A stretch of 64,000 nt of DNA. It comes from Haliclystus octoradiatus. Lineage: Eukaryota; Cnidaria; Staurozoa; Stauromedusae; Haliclystidae. The position numbers were made by a program, and so were the translations under genes. The stretch spans positions 6,226,309 through 6,290,308 of the forward strand of contig OU744446.1 of assembly GCA_916610825.1 (NCBI GenBank), given 5' to 3'. Of the stretch, positions 24,501-39,500 are shown piece after piece (within the stretch, counting starts at the first letter, position 1; each line of letters opens with the position of its first letter). The notes under the pieces are model-generated. The model was given only the letters and a program-made list of their open reading frames with translations, searched no databases and was not told the origin of the DNA.

Positions 24501-27500
24501 ATCAACATGCTTTTATTGGGTATTTAATTCGTTTTATCTGGAGATGTGCCTGCCTAATAAAGATTATAAACTGCCGAATATTGTTACGCTGTTGAGTGTT
24601 TAATAGGCTACGCTGGCTCGAATGCAGCTTGGATGTGTTTTCTCGTTGTTCAAACCAAGTTTAAAGTTATTTAAAGTTACTAAACTTGATTTCATGTTTA
24701 TGTAATATATCAAAATGCTTTTATTTCGTGTTTCAATCGTTTTATCTGGAGATGTGCTTTCTGAATGCACCCTCGATTGACATCGAACTGTAGGCCTAAC
24801 ACGTGCACCTTGGAAGAAAACACTGAATGCCCTAAGAAATAATAATTTGCTCATATTGTAACACTCATCACAGCAATGGTGAAGATCGACATACAAATTT
24901 CGACTTTGATAACTTATAGGAGTTGGAAAAGGCTGATAAATTGGCATTTAACGGTAAATTATCAGCATGCAAATATTTCCGTGAATGTGGCCGAAACGGT
25001 TCTCGTTCTAGCGGCATAACATTGGAATTTTTTATTATTACTTGATAGAATGGATTACAGATAATATAAATGATTTGAAGATATCTACTTCACTCTATTT
25101 TTAGTAATGTCAGTAATGTTTCATTTGTGTGGTAACAACATTAATATAATAGTTCGACTCAACGTTGTTTTCTTTTTAATACTTTGTAGAAGTTGTGCTT
25201 CATCCGTTTCTCAATTCATATCTGCAATATTAATTCGCTTCTATCAAAATGTCTAGGATTTGGAAAGCTACAAAATTACGTTTTGTTTTAAAATTTCAAA
25301 TTGTTTTTACAGGCAAAACTGTGTGATGTCGTTGAAAACGTTGATGTCCTACCTTCCGTCTTGAGAGTTGTTTTTGTTTACTGTTGGCCTTGGCCCCAGT
25401 GTTTCCACAGTACCGTTTACAAAATTCCTGAAAATTTCCTTGTAAAATTTGTGAAATTTCCTTAAAATTTCCTTTTTTTTCCAAGTTATAACTGTTTCTA
25501 ATGTGTAGTTAAATGCGTCCTTTTTAACCACACGTGGTGATGTAAGTGACTACTAGCATAACTTTTGATCAATCTCCCTTGCTTTCTTGGTGGCTTTAAA
25601 ACGGTTTTAACGTATGGGCCAAGGAGTTTCTAGTTCGACTTTAAGTCAAGTTGGATAATGTGGTCTGGGGCCAAGTGGATGGTTAATCCGATAATCTCAC
25701 TATCCGTTATCCCATGACGTGGCACCTCAATTGAATATCCCAGCATAAAGAGTTGGCCCGAATTACTTGACAGCACGCGCTTGTGTAGCGCATGCGTATT
25801 AGGGTCAGAATTTATCAGCGCATCACTTTATTCACCTAAATTTTACAAGGCCCGGATGAGCGCACCCAGAGAGAGCATCATAAGGAGATGTTTAAAATTT
25901 TGAATGTGTGGTATACTTCATTCAACATATAGACAGTAGTTTGTTCAATGTAGAGAAGCATTCACTCTCAATACCTTTGTATCTGCAATCGATTTTTGAA
26001 TATATGGTGAATAGCGAAGAAAACAAGTTATATCAATGGCCTCTAATTATTAACAACACTGCTTACCCATGATTGATATTTGCTGATGTATAAATATACA
26101 AGTGAAACATGACAGAACTGCAACATTTGTTTTTTTTCTAATCAGTTGCAGGTGGTTGGACACCATGGTCTCCATCAGGATCATGTACCGTCAGTTGTGG
26201 TGGAGGAGAACAAACAAAAACTCGTTCATGTACAAATCCTTCCCCTGCAGATTGGGGTCCAACTCGTGAAGGAGATATGCTAGAAATGTTAGCCTGCAAT
26301 ATGCAACCATGTCCAGGTTTGTAAATCTGTTTTTTGAGGTTGGTTAAGGTGCGACGCAGTGGAGTAGCGAGGTATGCAAGACATGAAAACCACTGCGAGG
26401 TACTGCAGCTCTAACTAATTTAATTTGTTCATATGCCTTTAAAATGGGCACAGTAATGCTGCTATGTTCTTTGTCAACCTTCATTTTGTCATTTAATCAA
26501 TATACAGCCTGTTTATTTATTGCATATTGAAATAGCTTAGGAAACATTTTCCCGCTGTGGGCCATCGATCTCAAACAGTTCAATCTAATTATTTCAATGC
26601 TATTTACTTTGATTCACAAAACGTTAATAAGTTCTCTACAAATATTTCGATTATTTATGTATTTCAATGATTATTTAGTAAGTTCACCATAAAAAAAAGA
26701 ATTATCATAAAAAGTGGAACAGATGATGGATACCATAAAACGTGAAACAGATGATGGAAATGAACCACCAAGCCTAGAAAATGGACTTTTATGCCACCTG
26801 TACTGTAACAATTTGACCAAGAAGACATGCTACAACTCAACAAATTGTTTTATGTCATTTATTGCCTTTTGCTTATTTTGAGCGATTGAAAACATGTGGA
26901 TTCTCCGACCCTCGCGCGTGTGTTGGTATTAGCCTCATTCTATCACGGCCCTCATTTCCGCGCGGTGCTCTAGTGAGGGCTTCCCTCATAATACTCAAGG
27001 TTAAAAAGTGTGCCAGAAGCCAAAATATGGTGTGCCCAATCACAGCGCCCCTTGATGTCACGTGAGTTACAGCCAGGTGTTGGTTGGTCGAGCCATCGAA
27101 GAACAATACAGCGAGGTGTGAACAGAAATTGAAATTTGCTGAATTCAGCTATTTTCAATTTCAACATTTTGTAAACAAACTGTCGAAGAAAACAAAAAAC
27201 GTCAAGTTTACGGTGCTATTTTGGATCAAATTGGAGCAACATAATTATAAATAATATATTATATTATCTCGAAGGACTGTATGAATATCAAAGAAATATT
27301 TAAAAATTAAATATCAATTCTCCAATATACAGCATTACCCTGATTCAAAAGTCCATCTCTCCGTAAATATATAATTAAAAATTGACGATATGACGGAATA
27401 AACGATCAAAATATAAACTTTGAGAATGATTCAAGCAAGTTTGTTTACATTTTTAGTGTTTTGATCACCAACCAGCGCTCGATAAAAACTTCACGTGATA

Positions 27501-30500
27501 CAAAGGTGCGCTGTGATTGGGTGCACTAAATTTTTGGAAAAAAGTGATGCGCTCATTTCAGAAAATGAAATGACCAATCAGCATCTGTTACGTTTCCTGA
27601 ATCTATCCAATGATTGGTCTAATTACTTAATTTATGAAACTATTTCGTGACGTATATCAAGAGACAACTTGCAAGCGGAGAAATATGTTTTGAACGATTT
27701 TCAAAGCTGCAGGAAGCAACTCCTTGCTCGTTCTGTAAGTGTTTCATAGTAGTTTAAACCAAAGGTTTGAGCTCAATATTATTTTTATGTAATATATCAA
27801 CATGCTTTTATTGGGTATTTAATTCGTTTTATCTGGAGATGTGCCTGCTTAATAAAGATTATAAACTGCCGAATATTGTTACGCTGTTGAGTGTTTAATA
27901 GGCTACGCTGGCTCGAATGCAGCTTGGATGTGTTTTCTCGTTGTTCAAACCAAGTTTAAAGTTATTTAAAGTTACTAAACTTGATTTCATGTTTATGTAA
28001 TATATCAAAATGCTTTTATTTCGTGTTTCAATCGTTTTATCTGGAGATGTGCTTTCTGAATGCACCCTCGATTGACATCGAACTGTAGGCCTAACACGTG
28101 CACCTTGGAAGAAAACACTGAATGCCCTAAGAAATAATAATTTGCTCATATTGTAACACTCATCACAGCAATGGTGAAGATCGACATACAAATTTAGACT
28201 TTGATAACTTATAGGAGTTGGAAAAGGCTGATAAATTGGCATTTAACGGTAAATTATCAGCATGCAAATATTTCCGTGAATGTGGCCGAAACGGTTCTCG
28301 TTCTAGCGGCATAACATTGGAATTTTTTATTATTACTTGATAGAATGGATTACAGATAATATAAATGATTTGAAGATATCTACTTCACTCTATTTTTAGT
28401 AATGTCAGTAATGTTTCATTTGTGTGGTAACAACATTAATATAATAGTTCGACTCAACGTTGTTTTCTTTTTAATACTTTGTAGAAGTTGTGCTTCATCC
28501 GTTTCTCAATTCATATCTGCAATATTAATTCGCTTCTATCAAAATGTCTAGGATTTGGAAAGCTACAAAATTACGTTTTGTTTTAAAATTTCAAATTGTT
28601 TTTACAGGCAAAACTGTGTGATGTCGTTGAAAACGTTGATGTCCTACCTTCCGTCTTGAGAGTTGTTTTTGTTTACTGTTGGCCTTGGCCCCAGTGTTTC
28701 CACAGTACCGTTTACAAAATTCCTGAAAATTTCCTTGTAAAATTTGTGAAATTTCCTTAAAATTTCCTTTTTTTTCCAAGTTATAACTGTTTCTAATGTG
28801 TAGTTAAATGCGTCCTTTTTAACCACACGTGGTGATGTAAGTGACTACTAGCATAACTTTTGATCAATCTCCCTTGCTTTCTTGGTGGCTTTAAAACGGT
28901 TTTAACGTATGGGCCAAGGAGTTTCTAGTTCGACTTTAAGTCAAGTTGGATAATGTGGTCTGGGGCCAAGTGGATGGTTAATCCGATAATCTCACTATCC
29001 GTTATCCCATGACGTGGCACCTCAATTGAATATCCCAGCATAAAGAGTTGGCCCGAATTACTTGACAGCACGCGCTTGTGTAGCGCATGCGTATTAGGGT
29101 CAGAATTTATCAGCGCATCACTTTATTCACCTAAATTTTACAAGGCCCGGATGAGCGCACCCAGAGAGAGCATCATAAGGAGATGTTTAAAATTTTGAAT
29201 GTGTGGTATACTTCATTCAACATATAAACAGTAGTTTGTTCAATGTAGAGAAGCATTCACTCTCAATACCTTTGTATCTTCAATCGATTTTTGAATATAT
29301 GGTGAATAGCGAAGAAAACAAGTTATATCAATGGCCTCTAATTATTAACAACACTGCTTACCCATGATTGATATTTGCTGATGTATAAATATACAAGTGA
29401 AACATGACAGAACTGCAACATTTGTTTTTTTTCTAATCAGTTGCAGGTGGTTGGACACCATGGTCTCCATCAGGATCATGTACCGTCAGTTGTGGTGGAG
29501 GAGAACAAACAAAAACTCGTTCATGTACAAATCCTTCCCCTGCAGATTGGGGTCCAACTTGTGAAGGAGATATGCTAGAAATGTTAGCCTGCAATATGCA
29601 ACCATGTCCAGGTTTGTAAATCTGTTTTTTGAGGTTGGTTAAGGTGCGACGCAGTGGAGTAGCGAGGTATGCAAGACATGAAAACCACTGCGAGGTACTG
29701 CAGCTCTAACTAATTTAATTTGTTCATATGCCTTTAAAATGGGCACAGTAATGCTGCTATGTTCTTTGTCAACCTTCATTTTGTCATTTAATCAATATAC
29801 AGCCTGTTTATTTATTGCATATTGAAATAGCTTAGGAAACATTTTCCCGCTGTGGGCCATCGATCTCAAACAGTTCAATCTAATTATTTCAATGCTATTT
29901 ACTTTGATTTACAAAACGTTAATAAGTTCTCTACAAATATTTCGATTATTTATGTATTTCAATGATTATTTAGTAAGTTCACCATAAAAAAAAGAATTAT
30001 CATAAAAAGTGGAACAGATGATGGATACCATAAAACGTGAAACAGATGATGGAAATGAACCACCAAGCCTAGAAAATGGACTTTTATGCCACCTGTACTG
30101 TAACAATTTGACCAAGAAGACATGCTACAACTCAACAAGTTGTTTTATGTCATTTATTGCCTTTTGCTTATTTTGAGCGATTGAAAACATGTGGATTCTC
30201 CGACCCTCGCGCGTGTGTTGGTATTAGCCTCATTCTATCACGGCCCTCATTTCCGCGCGGTGCTCTAGTGAGGGCTTCCCTCATAATACTCAAGGTTAAA
30301 AAGTGTGCCAGAAGCCAAAATATGGTGTGCCCAATCACAGCGCCCCTTGATGTCACGTGAGTTACAGCCAGGTGTTGGTTGGTCGAGCCATCGAAGAACA
30401 ATACAGCGAGGTGTGAACAGAAATTGAAATTTGCTGAATTCAGCTATTTTCAATTTCAACATTTTGTAAACAAACTGTCGAAGAAAACAAAAAACGTCAA

Positions 30501-33500
30501 GTTTACGGTGCTATTTTGGATCAAATTGGAGCAACATAATTATAAATAATATATTATATTATCTCGAAGGACTGTATGAATATCAAAGAAATATTTAAAA
30601 ATTAAATATCAATTCTCCAATATACAGCATTACCCTGATTCAAAAGTCCATCTCTCCGTAAATATATAATTAAAAATTGACGATATGACGGAATAAACGA
30701 TCAAAATATAAACTTTGAGAATGATTCAAGCAAGTTTGTTTACATTTTTAGTGTTTTGATCACCAACCAGCGCTCGATAAAAACTTCACGTGATACAAAG
30801 GTGCGCTGTGATTGGGTGCACTAAATTTTTGGAAAAAAGTGATGCGCTCATTTCAGAAAATGAAATGACCAATCAGCATCTGTTACGTTTCCTGAATCTA
30901 TCCAATGATTGGTCTAATTACTTAATTTATGAAACTATTTCGTGACGTATATCAAGAGACAACTTGCAAGCGGAGAAATATGTTTTGAACGATTTTCAAA
31001 GCTGCAGGAAGCAACTCCTTGCTCGTTCTGTAAGTGTTTCATAGTAGTTTAAACCAAAGGTTTGAGCTCAATATTATTTTTATGTAATATATCAACATGC
31101 TTTTATTGGGTATTTAATTCGTTTTATCTGGAGATGTGCCTGCCTAATAAAGATTATAAACTGCCGAATATTGTTACGCTGTTGAGTGTTTAATAGGCTA
31201 CGCTGGCTCGAATGCAGCTTGGATGTGTTTTCTCGTTGTTCAAACCAAGTTTAAAGTTATTTAAAGTTACTAAACTTGATTTCATGTTTATGTAATATAT
31301 CAAAATGCTTTTATTTCGTGTTTCAATCGTTTTATCTGGAGATGTGCTTTCTGAATGCACCCTCGATTGACATCGAACTGTAGGCCTAACACGTGCACCT
31401 TGGAAGAAAACACTGAATGCCCTAAGAAATAATAATTTGCTCATATTGTAACACTCATCACAGCAATGGTGAAGATCGACATACAAATTTAGACTTTGAT
31501 AACTTATAGGAGTTGGAAAAGGCTGATAAATTGGCATTTAACGGTAAATTATCAGCATGCAAATATTTCCGTGAATGTGGCCGAAACGGTTCTCGTTCTA
31601 GCGGCATAACATTGGAATTTTTTATTATTACTTGATAGAATGGATTACAGATAATATAAATGATTTGAAGATATCTACTTCACTCTATTTTTAGTAATGT
31701 CAGTAATGTTTCATTTGTGTGGTAACAACATTAATATAATAGTTCGACTCAACGTTGTTTTCTTTTTAATACTTTGTAGAAGTTGTGCTTCATCCGTTTC
31801 TCAATTCATATCTGCAATATTAATTCGCTTCTATCAAAATGTCTAGGATTTGGAAAGCTACAAAATTACGTTTTGTTTTAAAATTTCAAATTGTTTTTAC
31901 AGGCAAAACTGTGTGATGTCGTTGAAAACGTTGATGTCCTACCTTCCGTCTTGAGAGTTGTTTTTGTTTACTGTTGGCCTTGGCCCCAGTGTTTCCACAG
32001 TACCGTTTACAAAATTCCTGAAAATTTCCTTGTAAAATTTGTGAAATTTCCTTAAAATTTCCTTTTTTTTCCAAGTTATAACTGTTTCTAATGTGTAGTT
32101 AAATGCGTCCTTTTTAACCACACGTGGTGATGTAAGTGACTACTAGCATAACTTTTGATCAATCTCCCTTGCTTTCTTGGTGGCTTTAAAACGGTTTTAA
32201 CGTATGGGCCAAGGAGTTTCTAGTTCGACTTTAAGTCAAGTTGGATAATGTGGTCTGGGGCCAAGTGGATGGTTAATCCGATAATCTCACTATCCGTTAT
32301 CCCATGACGTGGCACCTCAATTGAATATCCCAGCATAAAGAGTTGGCCCGAATTACTTGACAGCACGCGCTTGTGTAGCGCATGCGTATTAGGGTCAGAA
32401 TTTATCAGCGCATCACTTTATTCACCTAAATTTTACAAGGCCCGGATGAGCGCACCCAGAGAGAGCATCATAAGGAGATGTTTAAAATTTTGAATGTGTG
32501 GTATACTTCATTCAACATATAGACAGTAGTTTGTTCAATGTAGAGAAGCATTCACTCTCAATACCTTTGTATCTTCAATCGATTTTTGAATATATGGTGA
32601 ATAGCGAAGAAAACAAGTTATATCAATGGCCTCTAATTATTAACAACACTGCTTACCCATGATTGATATTTGCTGATGTATAAATATACAAGTGAAACAT
32701 GACAGAACTGCAACATTTGTTTTTTTTCTAATCAGTTGCAGGTGGTTGGACACCATGGTCTCCATCAGGATCATGTACCGTCAGTTGTGGTGGAGGAGAA
32801 CAAACAAAAACTCGTTCATGTACAAATCCTTCCCCTGCAGATTGGGGTCCAACTTGTGAAGGAGATATGCTAGAAATGTTAGCCTGCAATATGCAACCAT
32901 GTCCAGGTTTGTAAATCTGTTTTTTGAGGTTGGTTAAGGTGCGACGCAGTGGAGTAGCGAGGTATGCAAGACATGAAAACCACTGCGAGGTACTGCAGCT
33001 CTAACTAATTTAATTTGTTCATATGCCTTTAAAATGGGCACAGTAATGCTGCTATGTTCTTGGTCAACCTTCATTTTGTCATTTAATCAATATACAGCCT
33101 GTTTATTTATTGCATATTGAAATAGCTTAGGAAACATTTTCCCGCTGTGGGCCATCGATCTCAAACAGTTCAATCTAATTATTTCAATGCTATTTACTTT
33201 GATTCACAAAACGTTAATAAGTTCTCTACAAATATTTCGATTATTTATGTATTTCAATGATTATTTAGTAAGTTCACCATAAAAAAAAGAATTATCATAA
33301 AAAGTGGAACAGATGATGGATACCATAAAACGTGAAACAGATGATGGAAATGAACCACCAAGCCTAGAAAATGGACTTTTATGCCACCTGTACTGTAACA
33401 ATTTGACCAAGAAGACATGCTACAACTCAACAAGTTGTTTTATGTCATTTATTGCCTTTTGCTTATTTTGAGCGATTGAAAACATGTGGATTCTCCGACC

Positions 33501-36500
33501 CTCGCGCGTGTGTTGGTATTAGCCTCATTCTATCACGGCCCTCATTTCCGCGCGGTGCTCTAGTGAGGGCTTCCCTCATAATACTCAAGGTTAAAAAGTG
33601 TGCCAGAAGCCAAAATATGGTGTGCCCAATCACAGCGCCCCTTGATGTCACGTGAGTTACAGCCAGGTGTTGGTTGGTCGAGCCATCGAAGAACAATACA
33701 GCGAGGTGTGAACAGAAATTGAAATTTGCTGAATTCAGCTATTTTCAATTTCAACATTTTGTAAACAAACTGTCGAAGAAAACAAAAAACGTCAAGTTTA
33801 CGGTGCTATTTTGGATCAAATTGGAGCAACATAATTATAAATAATATATTATATTATCTCGAAGGACTGTATGAATATCAAAGAAATATTTAAAAATTAA
33901 ATATCAATTCTCCAATATACAGCATTACCCTGATTCAAAAGTCCATCTCTCCGTAAATATATAATTAAAAATTGACGATATGACGGAATAAACGATCAAA
34001 ATATAAACTTTGAGAATGATTCAAGCAAGTTTGTTTACATTTTTAGTGTTTTGATCACCAACCAGCGCTCGATAAAAACTTCACGTGATACAAAGGTGCG
34101 CTGTGATTGGGTGCACTAAATTTTTGGAAAAAAGTGATGCGCTCATTTCAGAAAATGAAATGACCAATCAGCATCTGTTACGTTTCCTGAATCTATCCAA
34201 TGATTGGTCTAATTACTTAATTTATGAAACTATTTCGTGACGTATATCAAGAGACAACTTGCAAGCGGAGAAATATGTTTTGAACGATTTTCAAAGCTGC
34301 AGGAAGCAACTCCTTGCTCGTTCTGTAAGTGTTTCATAGTAGTTTAAACCAAAGGTTTGAGCTCAATATTATTTTTATGTAATATATCAACATGCTTTTA
34401 TTGGGTATTTAATTCGTTTTATCTGGAGATGTGCCTGCCTAATAAAGATTATAAACTGCCGAATATTGTTACGCTGTTGAGTGTTTAATAGGCTACGCTG
34501 GCTCGAATGCAGCTTGGATGTGTTTTCTCGTTGTTCAAACCAAGTTTAAAGTTATTTAAAGTTACTAAACTTGATTTCATGTTTATGTAATATATCAAAA
34601 TGCTTTTATTTCGTGTTTCAATCGTTTTATCTGGAGATGTGCTTTCTGAATGCACCCTCGATTGACATCGAACTGTAGGCCTAACACGTGCACCTTGGAA
34701 GAAAACACTGAATGCCCTAAGAAATAATAATTTGCTCATATTGTAACACTCATCACAGCAATGGTGAAGATCGACATACAAATTTAGACTTTGATAACTT
34801 ATAGGAGTTGGAAAAGGCTGATAAATTGGCATTTAACGGTAAATTATCAGCATGCAAATATTTCCGTGAATGTGGCCGAAACGGTTCTCGTTCTAGCGGC
34901 ATAACATTGGAATTTTTTATTATTACTTGATAGAATGGATTACAGATAATATAAATGATTTGAAGATATCTACTTCACTCTATTTTTAGTAATGTCAGTA
35001 ATGTTTCATTTGTGTGGTAACAACATTAATATAATAGTTCGACTCAACGTTGTTTTCTTTTTAATACTTTGTAGAAGTTGTGCTTCATCCGTTTCTCAAT
35101 TCATATCTGCAATATTAATTCGCTTCTATCAAAATGTCTAGGATTTGGAAAGCTACAAAATTACGTTTTGTTTTAAAATTTCAAATTGTTTTTACAGGCA
35201 AAACTGTGTGATGTCGTTGAAAACGTTGATGTCCTACCTTCCGTCTTGAGAGTTGTTTTTGTTTACTGTTGGCCTTGGCCCCAGTGTTTCCACAGTACCG
35301 TTTACAAAATTCCTGAAAATTTCCTTGTAAAATTTGTGAAATTTCCTTAAAATTTCCTTTTTTTTCCAAGTTATAACTGTTTCTAATGTGTAGTTAAATG
35401 CGTCCTTTTTAACCACACGTGGTGATGTAAGTGACTACTAGCATAACTTTTGATCAATCTCCCTTGCTTTCTTGGTGGCTTTAAAACGGTTTTAACGTAT
35501 GGGCCAAGGAGTTTCTAGTTCGACTTTAAGTCAAGTTGGATAATGTGGTCTGGGGCCAAGTGGATGGTTAATCCGATAATCTCACTATCCGTTATCCCAT
35601 GACGTGGCACCTCAATTGAATATCCCAGCATAAAGAGTTGGCCCGAATTACTTGACAGCACGCGCTTGTGTAGCGCATGCGTATTAGGGTCAGAATTTAT
35701 CAGCGCATCACTTTATTCACCTAAATTTTACAAGGCCCGGATGAGCGCACCCAGAGAGAGCATCATAAGGAGATGTTTAAAATTTTGAATGTGTGGTATA
35801 CTTCATTCAACATATAGACAGTAGTTTGTTCAATGTAGAGAAGCATTCACTCTCAATACCTTTGTATCTTCAATCGATTTTTGAATATATGGTGAATAGC
35901 GAAGAAAACAAGTTATATCAATGGCCTCTAATTATTAACAACACTGCTTACCCATGATTGATATTTGCTGATGTATAAATATACAAGTGAAACATGACAG
36001 AACTGCAACATTTGTTTTTTTTCTAATCAGTTGCAGGTGGTTGGACACCATGGTCTCCATCAGGATCATGTACCGTCAGTTGTGGTGGAGGAGAACAAAC
36101 AAAAACTCGTTCATGTACAAATCCTTCCCCTGCAGATTGGGGTCCAACTTGTGAAGGAGATATGCTAGAAATGTTAGCCTGCAATATGCAACCATGTCCA
36201 GGTTTGTAAATCTGTTTTTTGAGGTTGGTTAAGGTGCGACGCAGTGGAGTAGCGAGGTATGCAAGACATGAAAACCACTGCGAGGTACTGCAGCTCTAAC
36301 TAATTTAATTTGTTCATATGCCTTTAAAATGGGCACAGTAATGCTGCTATGTTCTTTGTCAACCTTCATTTTGTCATTTAATCAATATACAGCCTGTTTA
36401 TTTATTGCATATTGAAATAGCTTAGGAAATATTTTCCCGCTGTGGGCCATCGATCTCAAACAGTTCAATCTAATTATTTCAATGCTATTTACTTTGATTC

Positions 36501-39500
36501 ACAAAACGTTAATAAGTTCTCTACAAATATTTCGATTATTTATGTATTTCAATGATTATTTAGTAAGTTCACCATAAAAAAAAGAATTATCATAAAAAGT
36601 GGAACAGATGATGGATACCATAAAACGTGAAACAGATGATGGAAATGAACCACCAAGCCTAGAAAATGGACTTTTATGCCACCTGTACTGTAACAATTTG
36701 ACCAAGAAGACATGCTACAACTCAACAAGTTGTTTTATGTCATTTATTGCCTTTTGCTTATTTTGAGCGATTGAAAACATGTGGATTCTCCGACCCTCGC
36801 GCGTGTGTTGGTATTAGCCTCATTCTATCACGGCCCTCATTTCCGCGCGGTGCTCTAGTGAGGGCTTCCCTCATAATACTCAAGGTTAAAAAGTGTGCCA
36901 GAAGCCAAAATATGGTGTGCCCAATCACAGCGCCCCTTGATGTCACGTGAGTTACAGCCAGGTGTTGGTTGGTCGAGCCATCGAAGAACAATACAGCGAG
37001 GTGTGAACAGAAATTGAAATTTGCTGAATTCAGCTATTTTCAATTTCAACATTTTGTAAACAAACTGTCGAAGAAAACAAAAAACGTCAAGTTTACGGTG
37101 CTATTTTGGATCAAATTGGAGCAACATAATTATAAATAATATATTATATTATCTCGAAGGACTGTATGAATATCAAAGAAATATTTAAAAATTAAATATC
37201 AATTCTCCAATATACAGCATTACCCTGATTCAAAAGTCCATCTCTCCGTAAATATATAATTAAAAATTGACGATATGACGGAATAAACGATCAAAATATA
37301 AACTTTGAGAATGATTCAAGCAAGTTTGTTTACATTTTTAGTGTTTTGATCACCAACCAGCGCTCGATAAAAACTTCACGTGATACAAAGGTGCGCTGTG
37401 ATTGGGTGCACTAAATTTTTGGAAAAAAGTGATGCGCTCATTTCAGAAAATGAAATGACCAATCAGCATCTGTTACGTTTCCTGAATCTATCCAATGATT
37501 GGTCTAATTACTTAATTTATGAAACTATTTCGTGACGTATATCAAGAGACAACTTGCAAGCGGAGAAATATGTTTTGAACGATTTTCAAAGCTGCAGGAA
37601 GCAACTCCTTGCTCGTTCTGTAAGTGTTTCATAGTAGTTTAAACCAAAGGTTTGAGCTCAATATTATTTTTATGTAATATATCAACATGCTTTTATTGGG
37701 TATTTAATTCGTTTTATCTGGAGATGTGCCTGCTTAATAAAGATTATAAACTGCCGAATATTGTTACGCTGTTGAGTGTTTAATAGGCTACGCTGGCTCG
37801 AATGCAGCTTGGATGTGTTTTCTCGTTGTTCAAACCAAGTTTAAAGTTATTTAAAGTTACTAAACTTGATTTCATGTTTATGTAATATATCAAAATGCTT
37901 TTATTTCGTGTTTCAATCGTTTTATCTGGAGATGTGCTTTCTGAATGCACCCTCGATTGACATCGAACTGTAGGCCTAACACGTGCACCTTGGAAGAAAA
38001 CACTGAATGCCCTAAGAAATAATAATTTGCTCATATTGTAACACTCATCACAGCAATGGTGAAGATCGACATACAAATTTAGACTTTGATAACTTATAGG
38101 AGTTGGAAAAGGCTGATAAATTGGCATTTAACGGTAAATTATCAGCATGCAAATATTTCCGTGAATGTGGCCGAAACGGTTCTCGTTCTAGCGGCATAAC
38201 ATTGGAATTTTTTATTATTACTTGATAGAATGGATTACAGATAATATAAATGATTTGAAGATATCTACTTCACTCTATTTTTAGTAATGTCAGTAATGTT
38301 TCATTTGTGTGGTAACAACATTAATATAATAGTTCGACTCAACGTTGTTTTCTTTTTAATACTTTGTAGAAGTTGTGCTTCATCCGTTTCTCAATTCATA
38401 TCTGCAATATTAATTCGCTTCTATCAAAATGTCTAGGATTTGGAAAGCTACAAAATTACGTTTTGTTTTAAAATTTCAAATTGTTTTTACAGGCAAAACT
38501 GTGTGATGTCGTTGAAAACGTTGATGTCCTACCTTCCGTCTTGAGAGTTGTTTTTGTTTACTGTTGGCCTTGGCCCCAGTGTTTCCACAGTACCGTTTAC
38601 AAAATTCCTGAAAATTTCCTTGTAAAATTTGTGAAATTTCCTTAAAATTTCCTTTTTTTTCCAAGTTATAACTGTTTCTAATGTGTAGTTAAATGCGTCC
38701 TTTTTAACCACACGTGGTGATGTAAGTGACTACTAGCATAACTTTTGATCAATCTCCCTTGCTTTCTTGGTGGCTTTAAAACGGTTTTAACGTATGGGCC
38801 AAGGAGTTTCTAGTTCGACTTTAAGTCAAGTTGGATAATGTGGTCTGGGGCCAAGTGGATGGTTAATCCGATAATCTCACTATCCGTTATCCCATGACGT
38901 GGCACCTCAATTGAATATCCCAGCATAAAGAGTTGGCCCGAATTACTTGACAGCACGCGCTTGTGTAGCGCATGCGTATTAGGGTCAGAATTTATCAGCG
39001 CATCACTTTATTCACCTAAATTTTACAAGGCCCGGATGAGCGCACCCAGAGAGAGCATCATAAGGAGATGTTTAAAATTTTGAATGTGTGGTATACTTCA
39101 TTCAACATATAGACAGTAGTTTGTTCAATGTAGAGAAGCATTCACTCTCAATACCTTTGTATCTTCAATCGATTTTTGAATATATGGTGAATAGCGAAGA
39201 AAACAAGTTATATCAATGGCCTCTAATTATTAACAACACTGCTTACCCATGATTGATATTTGCTGATGTATAAATATACAAGTGAAACATGACAGAACTG
39301 CAACATTTGTTTTTTTTCTAATCAGTTGCAGGTGGTTGGACACCATGGTCTCCATCAGGATCATGTACCGTCAGTTGTGGTGGAGGAGAACAAACAAAAA
39401 CTCGTTCATGTACAAATCCTTCCCCTGCAGATTGGGGTCCAACTTGTGAAGGAGATATGCTAGAAATGTTAGCCTGCAATATGCAACCATGTCCAGGTTT

